Positions 8,071 through 12,603 of a stretch of DNA of 12,603 nucleotides are shown here, in pieces. The position numbers and the translations under genes are program-made. Every line of letters begins with the position of its first letter. The first letter of the stretch is position 1. The stretch spans positions 1 through 12,603 of the forward strand of contig JAHEOI010000254.1 of the NCBI GenBank assembly GCA_018610125.1. Reading direction: 5' to 3'. Under the pieces are notes generated by a model. That model worked only from the letters and a program-made list of their open reading frames with translations. It was not told the DNA's origin and did no database searches. The stretch is from Verrucomicrobiota bacterium. GTDB lineage: Bacteria; Verrucomicrobiota; Verrucomicrobiia; Limisphaerales; JAHEOI01.

Positions 8071-8153
8071 GTTGCCGGTGCCGTCGGCAACGGAGTGGGT
8101 AGGGCTCGCACTCCGTTGCGAGCCGCGTGGGCGTCGAGGACGACATCCCTATC
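8071..8153. repeat. Complex palindromic intergenic element with overlapping hairpins
   Basis: The gap between the transpeptidase stop and proA contains several exact or near-exact inverted repeats. (1) GTTGCCG 8071-8077 pairs with CGGCAAC 8085-8091. (2) GCAACGGAGTG 8087-8097 pairs with CACTCCGTTGC 8109-8119 (11 bp, perfect). (3) GGCTCGCA 8103-8110 pairs with TGCGAGCC 8117-8124 (8 bp, 6-base loop), which excludes repeat 2. (4) GTCG 8133-8136 pairs with CGAC 8141-8144. (5) GGTAGGG 8098-8104 pairs with CCCTATC 8147-8153, allowing one G-U pair. Stems 3, 4 and 5 can form together as a three-way junction if the two shared G residues are assigned to only one stem. No T-run follows on either strand, so this is not a standard terminator. 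It resembles dispersed REP-like elements; function unknown. Confidence 0.6.
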
Positions 8154-8163
8154 AGGCGAGGAT

Positions 8164-8745
8164 TTAGCACCGATTGATCCAGACGAGAGAACCGATCGGG
8201 AGGTGATTGTAAAGGGGGAGCAGATCCGACGCCGCCAGATGGACACAGCCATGTGACTGCGGCCGACCAAGCGTCATCTCATCTCCCGTCCCATGGATAT
8301 ATATGTATCGTTGGAAGGAATCAACTTCCCCACCGCGATTCCAACCCGGCTCGAGCCCTTCCAGCCAAAGGATCCGATGCGCAATTCGAGTATCGCGGGC
8401 TCCTTGCCAGGTCAAGCCGACGGGACGCCGTCCTCGAAACACCGTCCCCATCGGTTCTCCGGAACCGATTTTCCGTGCGATTCGATGGAGCCCCACCGGG
8501 GTCCCATTGCTCCCGTTACGCTGGCCGATCCCGAACCGCGAGGTCGAAATGCGATAAGCGCGGACCGGATACAAGTCAAATGCCTTCGCGGATGGCATCA
8601 GCGCCGCACGTTGGAAAAGCCACATGCATTGCTGCTTGACATGCACGACAAGCAAGTAAGGAGTGACCCGACACCGCACCCTTCGGCAGGCATTGCTGAA
8701 GCCTCGCGGAGGCCTGGCATGAATACGCGAAAACGACGCGGCCAT
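8164..8745 (-). CDS. YkuD-domain L,D-transpeptidase, single-domain type
   Basis: A 193-residue protein that is almost entirely one YkuD domain. Family members cross-link peptidoglycan stem peptides or attach proteins to them through a catalytic cysteine. Seen here: the substrate-pocket segment TPVGLHRIARKIGSG (82-96), YIYIHGTG (147-154) with the conserved His151, and the signature SHGCVHL (164-170) with catalytic Cys167. The first strand of the domain begins near residue 29. The ATG at 8745 follows an AAGGA sequence (10-base spacer) adjoining the argA stop codon, and an in-frame stop lies close upstream, so the protein cannot extend further. Residues 1-28 are Arg-rich and have no hydrophobic core, so no Sec signal peptide is visible although the substrate is outside the membrane. 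An alternative GTG start at codon 23 would trim this tail. It is 13 bp downstream of argA and probably in the same operon. Confidence 0.9.
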   Translation of the reverse strand: MAASFSRIHARPPRGFSNACRRVRCRVTPYLLVVHVKQQCMWLFQRAALMPSAKAFDLYPVRAYRISTSRFGIGQRNGSNGTPVGLHRIARKIGSGEPMGTVFRGRRPVGLTWQGARDTRIAHRILWLEGLEPGWNRGGEVDSFQRYIYIHGTGDEMTLGRPQSHGCVHLAASDLLPLYNHLPIGSLVWINRC

Positions 8746-8755
8746 AATGTAGCGG

Positions 8756-8760
8756 TCCTT
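8756..8760 (-). promoter_or_regulatory. Ribosome binding site of the L,D-transpeptidase gene, at the argA stop
   Basis: AAGGA on the minus strand shares its first two bases with the argA TAA stop and lies 10 bases before ATG 8745. The arrangement suggests translation coupled to argA and supports the long N-terminal form of the transpeptidase. Confidence 0.55.
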
Positions 8761-10039
8761 ATTTCAGAGGCTTCACAAGGATCTTGGATCGGCGGGCCTC
8801 CTGGTCATATGAGATCTGCCGGGCAGGCGGTAAATCCTTGACGCTTCCCTCTCGAAAGCCGGCCTTGCTCTTAAAATAGGTAAACGCCTGCGTTGAAAGG
8901 GTTATCAGGCTTGTCAATCCGAGCTCCCGAGCCCGATTTTCGACGAACTGCACCAATTTCCGACCGATTCCCTGATTTTCATGTGAGGGACTGACATAGA
9001 GGTAAGCGAGCTCGCCTTGATTGGTCTCCGGATAAACATGAAGGGCAACGCAACCGACGGGATTTCCATCGAGCTCATAAAGGTAATAATCGCCAATATT
9101 TTTCTCCAACGTGCTACGAGAGCGCTTCGCCAGCTCTTCATTGGCCACCGACTCTTTGGTCAATCGCAGCAAGCTCCGACTGTCTTTTTTCATCGCTTGC
9201 CGGATCTGCTGATAGGCATTGGCATAGATGAGTGTTCCGATCCCTTCGTTGGAAAAGACCTCGGCCAGCAAGCCTTCCTCCACGCAGCCATTGATGATAT
9301 GCACCCGAGGCACCCCCGAATGGCAAGCTCGTGCCGCGTGCCGCGCTTTCGATAGGATCTCCGGTTCCAAGCTCGATTCCTCATTCGAGAGCATCCGATC
9401 CAGCTCCGACACCCGGACTTCGCGTATGAGCTGGTCCCGTTGAATCAATCCATCCCGTGTGGTAATGAAGACCAGCTTCACGGCCTTGAGCGCGCTGGCA
9501 ACAGCGACGGCAACCGCATCCGAGTTAACACGGTAGGTATTGCCATCGCCGTCAAATCCAAGCGGCTGAATAATCGGGATAATCCCTTGAGAAAGCAGCG
9601 TATGAAAGAGGGTGACATCGGTTCGCTCCACTCTCCCGGTGTGGAGGTAGTCGACCCCGCGCAAGATTCCAAGCGGGTGAGCCGTGATCCCATTGGTGCA
9701 AGCCGCCCGCAGATCTTGCATTGAAAGCCCCTCAAGGATTTCATGGGTCAATCGATTCGAGCTATTCAATGCCAGCTCCAGCGTCTCGGCATCCGTCACG
9801 CCGGTTCCATCGAGATTGGACGGGGCCTTGCCCTGCTTTTCGGCAAGCTGTTCAATGGCTTCCGCGGCCCCATGGACCAGAATGACATTGATATTCAGAG
9901 AGCGCAGGACCGCTATGTCCTGGAGCAAGAGAGCGAATGTCTCTCTCAGGACGACCGCTCCATCGAGACTCAAAACAAAAACCTTGTCTCGAAAGCTCGG
10001 GATGTAACGTAAAATGCCTCGAAGGTCTGTCGGTTTCAC
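8759..10039 (-). CDS. argA: Amino-acid N-acetyltransferase (N-acetylglutamate synthase), ArgA type
   Basis: A 426-residue cytoplasmic enzyme that acetylates glutamate from acetyl-CoA, the first step of arginine synthesis. It has the classic two-domain ArgA layout. An N-terminal amino-acid-kinase fold (about 1-285) includes VTDAETLELAL (81-91), HPLGILRGVDYLHTGRVERT (121-140), ARACHSGVPRVHII (236-249) and EGIGTLIYANAYQQIRQA (265-282). A GNAT domain (about 285-426) includes RSRSTLE (306-312), GELAYLYVSP (342-351), the acetyl-CoA loop QGIGRKL (356-362) and the terminal RRSKILVKPL. The kinase-type KxGG loop reads LSLDGA here, fitting a non-kinase regulatory domain that normally binds arginine. The start is GTG 10039, backed by GAGG with a 7-base spacer. 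The family's usual length is about 430-445. It lies 100 bp downstream of hisC and 13 bp upstream of the transpeptidase gene. Confidence 0.96.
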   Translation of the reverse strand: MKPTDLRGILRYIPSFRDKVFVLSLDGAVVLRETFALLLQDIAVLRSLNINVILVHGAAEAIEQLAEKQGKAPSNLDGTGVTDAETLELALNSSNRLTHEILEGLSMQDLRAACTNGITAHPLGILRGVDYLHTGRVERTDVTLFHTLLSQGIIPIIQPLGFDGDGNTYRVNSDAVAVAVASALKAVKLVFITTRDGLIQRDQLIREVRVSELDRMLSNEESSLEPEILSKARHAARACHSGVPRVHIINGCVEEGLLAEVFSNEGIGTLIYANAYQQIRQAMKKDSRSLLRLTKESVANEELAKRSRSTLEKNIGDYYLYELDGNPVGCVALHVYPETNQGELAYLYVSPSHENQGIGRKLVQFVENRARELGLTSLITLSTQAFTYFKSKAGFREGSVKDLPPARQISYDQEARRSKILVKPLK

Positions 10040-10046
10040 ACGCGAT

Positions 10047-10050
10047 CCTC
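10047..10050 (-). promoter_or_regulatory. Ribosome binding site deciding the GTG start of argA
   Basis: GAGG on the minus strand, 7 bases before GTG 10039. The protein aligns with ArgA from its first residues, so the GTG start is preferred. Confidence 0.7.
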
Positions 10051-10069
10051 AGCCCCATCAAGGTTCATT

Positions 10070-10102
10070 CGAAATGACCGCCATTTCGTCATGTCGTCAT
10101 GT
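10070..10102. promoter_or_regulatory. Hairpin plus tandem 8-mer upstream of argA (possible control region)
   Basis: In the 100-bp hisC-argA gap, CGAAATG (10070-10076) and CATTTCG (10082-10088) form a perfect 7-bp inverted repeat with a 5-base loop. It is followed at once by two tandem copies of CGTCATGT (10087-10094 and 10095-10102). On the argA sense strand this reads as two ACATGACG repeats leading into the hairpin, about 30 bases before the argA start codon. No T-run follows the hairpin. It could be an operator or attenuator, or chance. Confidence 0.3.
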
Positions 10103-10139
10103 CCGACGTCGCCATCGGAAATCAAAAGCGCCTCCGGCA

Positions 10140-11234
10140 TCAGAGGTTGGCTTTTAACGCTTCGATCAAGCGAGCATTTTGTTTTTGCGAGCCTATGCCG
10201 ACGCGGATCCATTCCGGAAGCCGGGCTCCGATCATCGGCCTGACAATGACTCCCTCTCTTTGGAGGTTGTCAAATATCCGTTGGCTGTCCCCGACCCGGA
10301 CCGCAATGAAGTTGGCTGCGGAACGGGCATACTCCAAGCCGAGCTTGCTCAACTCCTCCTCCAAGTATTGACGCCCGAGTGTGTTATTTTCGCGCGTCTT
10401 TCGGACGTGCTCCCGATCGTCAAGCGCGGCCAAGGCCGCCGCTTGACCGATGCGATTGACATTAAACGGCTCTCGGATCTTTTGGAAGGCGCTGACAAGC
10501 TCCGGTTGGGCCATTCCATACCCGACGCGGAGCCCGGCAAGTCCATAGATCTTCGAGAATGTCCTCATCAGCAGGAGATTCGGCTGCTTGCGATCGCGAA
10601 CATATGGCAACAGATCGAGCGGGTCCTCGAGATACTCGATATAAGCCTCGTCAATGACGACAAGGATGTCCGAGGGGACGGATTCAACCAGGCGAATCAC
10701 CTCTTCTTTCGGGGCAATCGTTCCGGTAGGGTTATTTGGATTGGCGACAAAGATGACCCGAGTTTTGGGGGTTATCGCTTGCCGCATGGCATTTAAGTCA
10801 TGTCCAAGCTCCTTAGCCGGCACCGTGATCACATTCGCGCCAAAAAGCTTGGCCACAATCGGGTAGATCGGGAAACAATATTCCGAGACCACCACATCAA
10901 CTTCCGGCTGCATGAATGCATGCCCCGCAAACTCAATGATCTCATTGGAGCCATTACCGATAATCAACGAGCTCGGCGAGAGCCCAAGCTCTTCGCTTAG
11001 GCGCTGTTTCAGATAATAGCAGTTGCCATCGGGATATTGGTGCATCCGATGGAGCTCGGCTTGAGCGGCGTTGAAGGCACAGGGAGAAGGGCCTAGCGGA
11101 TTTTCATTCGAGGCCAGTTTGATGACGGCTTCAGGCGAGAGGCCATACTCTCGCGCCACCTCCTCGATAGGACGACCGGGCTGATACACCGGCAACGATT
11201 CCAGGGCGGGATTAAGCTTCTCAGTCAGCGACAT
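10140..11234 (-). CDS. hisC: Histidinol-phosphate aminotransferase
   Basis: A 364-residue PLP-dependent aminotransferase (fold type I, class II) that transfers the amino group of glutamate to imidazole-acetol phosphate in histidine synthesis. Landmarks with this start: LASNENPLGPSP (40-51), YPDGNCYYLKQ (67-77), GNGSNEII (93-100), NPNNPTG (165-171), IDEAYIEY (194-201), and the PLP-binding lysine in TFSKIYGLAGLRVGYG (Lys228). I chose the ATG at 11234, which gives a normal family length and a 23-bp gap to the upstream gene. A TTG at 11267 would add 11 residues and overlap the upstream stop. Neither start has a clear Shine-Dalgarno sequence. Related aminotransferases for aromatic amino acids look similar, so a second specificity is possible. 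The gene lies apart from any other his gene in this window. Confidence 0.93.
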   Translation of the reverse strand: MSLTEKLNPALESLPVYQPGRPIEEVAREYGLSPEAVIKLASNENPLGPSPCAFNAAQAELHRMHQYPDGNCYYLKQRLSEELGLSPSSLIIGNGSNEIIEFAGHAFMQPEVDVVVSEYCFPIYPIVAKLFGANVITVPAKELGHDLNAMRQAITPKTRVIFVANPNNPTGTIAPKEEVIRLVESVPSDILVVIDEAYIEYLEDPLDLLPYVRDRKQPNLLLMRTFSKIYGLAGLRVGYGMAQPELVSAFQKIREPFNVNRIGQAAALAALDDREHVRKTRENNTLGRQYLEEELSKLGLEYARSAANFIAVRVGDSQRIFDNLQREGVIVRPMIGARLPEWIRVGIGSQKQNARLIEALKANL

Positions 11235-11257
11235 AGCGGAGCGTGGGATGGGATTGC

Positions 11258-12352
11258 TTACAGGCAATCGAGGATCTGTTTGACGTCGACGTTTTCGGAG
11301 ACGAGGTCGCGAATCAACTGAATCTTCTGCTTATCGAACGGCCTTGTCTTAACATGGATGGCGTAAATCTTGGAGGAGACCTGATAACTCTCTTCCTCGG
11401 ACAATAAGACAGGGAAGGGAAGATCCCGTATGACCTTCAGCACACTCTCGCTGGGCAGCAAGCCTCCCGTGAGGATTATGCCGGCCAAGCCGTCCTGGGC
11501 TTGCCCCACAAGGGCCGTTGCCGCGGCCAGGATAATGTCCTCGCGGTCACCTTGGGTAATCACGAGCGAGCCTTTTTGAAAGAATTTCACGACGTGCTGG
11601 GCGCCCATGGCACCGACGACGACACTGTCGACGAGCTTATGGATATCGGTCGGTTCATTAAGGAGCTTGAGCTTCAGCTCTTCCCGAAGGAAATCGATGG
11701 TCGGGCGCGAAAGGATCGGGTTGTGCGGAATGACACCGAGAAGCTGCAACCCTTTTCGCTTTAATCCGCGCCGGACAATGTCCGTGACGTCTCCAATCTT
11801 GCTGGGAACCACCTTGTTGAGGATCACCCCCAGCACTTCAACCCCTTCCTTTTCAAACAAGGCCTGGTTGAGCGCGACCTCGTCGATCGGCTTCCCGATC
11901 CCGCCTTGGGAAACAAGGATCACTTTCGAATCGAGGAGCTTGGCCACCTGGGCGTTGGATAGGTCAAAGACCGAGCCGACACCGGCATGGCCGGAGCCCT
12001 CGCAAAGGACAAAATCCTTTTCCCACGCAACGCGATCGAACGCGTTTCGGATTTTGGTAACGAGCTGCTCCCGGTTCGCGCACGCCAGGTATTTGCGGGT
12101 GAAATCGGGCTCCACCGTGATCGGGCTCATGTGCGGCAAGGGGCAGTTCAAGTGGTAGATACTGTCCATGAGGACGATATCCTCGTCGACCTTGTACTCT
12201 TCAATCTCGACAAAGCGCTGCCCCACCGGCTTAATGTAGCCGACTCGCGGATAATATTGCTGAAGGGCAGCCAGAAGTCCGAGCGAGGTGGTCGTCTTGC
12301 CGTCGTTCTGTCGCGTGGCCGCGACAAATACCCGTGGCGTCTCTTTATTCAT
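11258..12352 (-). CDS. Pta N-terminal-like protein: dethiobiotin-synthetase-type P-loop domain plus DRTGG domain
   Basis: A 364-residue protein matching the N-terminal regulatory half of long phosphotransacetylases. Residues 1-210 form a SIMIBI/dethiobiotin-synthetase-like P-loop NTPase: P-loop ATRQNDGKTTT (12-22), VGYIKPVGQRF (37-47), CEGSGHAGVGSVFDLSNAQV (117-136) and GVILNKV (175-181). Residues about 215-330 form a DRTGG-type domain (GSLVITQGDREDIILAA, 261-277; ILTGGLLPS, 293-301). The C-terminal acetyl/butyryl-transferase domain of true Pta is absent and the frame ends cleanly, so it should not make acetyl phosphate by itself. Stand-alone versions are often annotated as phosphotransacetylase-like or cobyrinic-acid-synthase-like; a nucleotide-sensing role is a reasonable guess. 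A strong GGAGG with a 6-base spacer fixes the ATG at 12352. hisC follows 23 bp after the stop. Confidence 0.92.
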   Translation of the reverse strand: MNKETPRVFVAATRQNDGKTTTSLGLLAALQQYYPRVGYIKPVGQRFVEIEEYKVDEDIVLMDSIYHLNCPLPHMSPITVEPDFTRKYLACANREQLVTKIRNAFDRVAWEKDFVLCEGSGHAGVGSVFDLSNAQVAKLLDSKVILVSQGGIGKPIDEVALNQALFEKEGVEVLGVILNKVVPSKIGDVTDIVRRGLKRKGLQLLGVIPHNPILSRPTIDFLREELKLKLLNEPTDIHKLVDSVVVGAMGAQHVVKFFQKGSLVITQGDREDIILAAATALVGQAQDGLAGIILTGGLLPSESVLKVIRDLPFPVLLSEEESYQVSSKIYAIHVKTRPFDKQKIQLIRDLVSENVDVKQILDCL

Positions 12353-12358
12353 TCGCTG

Positions 12359-12363
12359 CCTCC
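12359..12363 (-). promoter_or_regulatory. Ribosome binding site of the Pta-N-like gene
   Basis: GGAGG on the minus strand, 6 bases before ATG 12352. It is the strongest Shine-Dalgarno match in the right half of the window. Confidence 0.75.
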
Positions 12364-12508
12364 AACCCGCATTGCTTACACATTACTGTCGTCTTTCTGC
12401 CCCCGGAGAATAGCCCCTAGCTCAAAGAAATGGCCTCCCACCCCACCGAAGGTCGGACTTGAGCATGAGCTTGCCGGCCTGGTCCGGCGTGGACGACCGC
12501 GTGACATC

Positions 12509-12603
12509 CTATTGCCCCACATTGGCCGCTTTGCGGGTTTCAACGGCCTGAAGGCCGACAATGGCAGCGACCCCCAGGATGTCATGTGCGCTCGAGCCCC
12601 GTG
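12509..12603 (-). CDS. Possible C-terminal end of an upstream gene (partial, unidentified)
   Basis: From the right edge, one minus-strand frame stays open for 31 codons to a TAG at 12509-12511. It encodes HDILGVAAIVGLQAVETRKA and a few more residues at each end. The codons favour G/C at third positions and the peptide has an amphipathic, protein-like character, unlike the Arg/Pro/Trp-rich product of the overlapping frame at 12376-12585. I do not recognise the family, and the piece is too short to be sure it is coding. The remaining 156 bp to the Pta-N-like start show no further gene and no clear promoter. Confidence 0.35.
   Translation of the reverse strand, partial: RGSSAHDILGVAAIVGLQAVETRKAANVGQ

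Noticed and set aside
8253..8841. Plus-strand frames of 84-182 codons opposite the transpeptidase gene
   Set aside because: The minus strand carries the YkuD motifs with catalytic His and Cys; the plus-strand products have shadow-like composition and no domains.
12376..12585. 69-codon minus-strand frame
   Set aside because: Its product is rich in Arg, Pro, Gly and Ser with no domain. A competing frame over 12509-12603 looks more protein-like.
1..12603. CRISPR array, tRNA, rRNA, insertion sequence or phage genes
   Set aside because: I found no regularly spaced repeats, RNA gene signatures, transposase motifs or phage structural proteins on either strand.

Overview
The window reads as ordinary chromosomal DNA, probably from a bacterium of the PVC group and most likely Verrucomicrobiota. 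The main pointers are a secreted cytochrome c joined to a long DUF6797-like region (a type common in Verrucomicrobiota and Planctomycetota), a small stand-alone YkuD L,D-transpeptidase of a kind I associate with Verrucomicrobiota, and a moderately GC-rich, gene-dense layout. This assignment comes from protein character alone; no rRNA or other marker gene is present. I see no insertion sequence, phage gene, CRISPR array, tRNA or rRNA.

Layout. Left end (1-1923, minus strand): the first 641 codons of the DUF6797-like cytochrome, running off the left edge. A 106-bp divergent intergenic region separates it from a plus-strand pair: an exported esterase-like/phytase-like beta-propeller protein (2030-3085) and a family 2 glycosyltransferase (3075-3851) that overlaps it by 11 bases. 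Everything right of 3904 is on the minus strand. In order of transcription (right to left) this is: a possible C-terminal gene fragment at the right edge; a stand-alone Pta-N-like P-loop/DRTGG protein (11258-12352); hisC (10140-11234); argA (8759-10039); a YkuD L,D-transpeptidase (8164-8745); proA (6735-8009); a conserved protein that looks like a circularly permuted ATP-grasp enzyme (5292-6650); and a solo GspE/PilB-type secretion ATPase (3904-5247).

How the genes may work together. HisC, ArgA and ProA each use glutamate or a glutamate derivative (amino donor, acetyl acceptor, phosphorylated intermediate), so the right half is largely a glutamate-linked amino-acid biosynthesis cluster with an envelope enzyme inserted. 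Spacing supports co-transcription of argA with the transpeptidase gene (13 bp, with the ribosome binding site next to the argA stop) and of the Pta-N-like gene with hisC (23 bp). The ATP-grasp-like and gspE-like genes lie 44 bp apart and may form a separate unit.

The parts most worth a second look are: an intergenic element at 8071-8153 that can fold into a cloverleaf-like set of stems and resembles a dispersed palindromic repeat; the orphan ATP-grasp-like protein next to a secretion ATPase; and that ATPase itself, which lacks the usual N-terminal domain and carries a histone-like basic tail. I found no clearly new multi-gene system.
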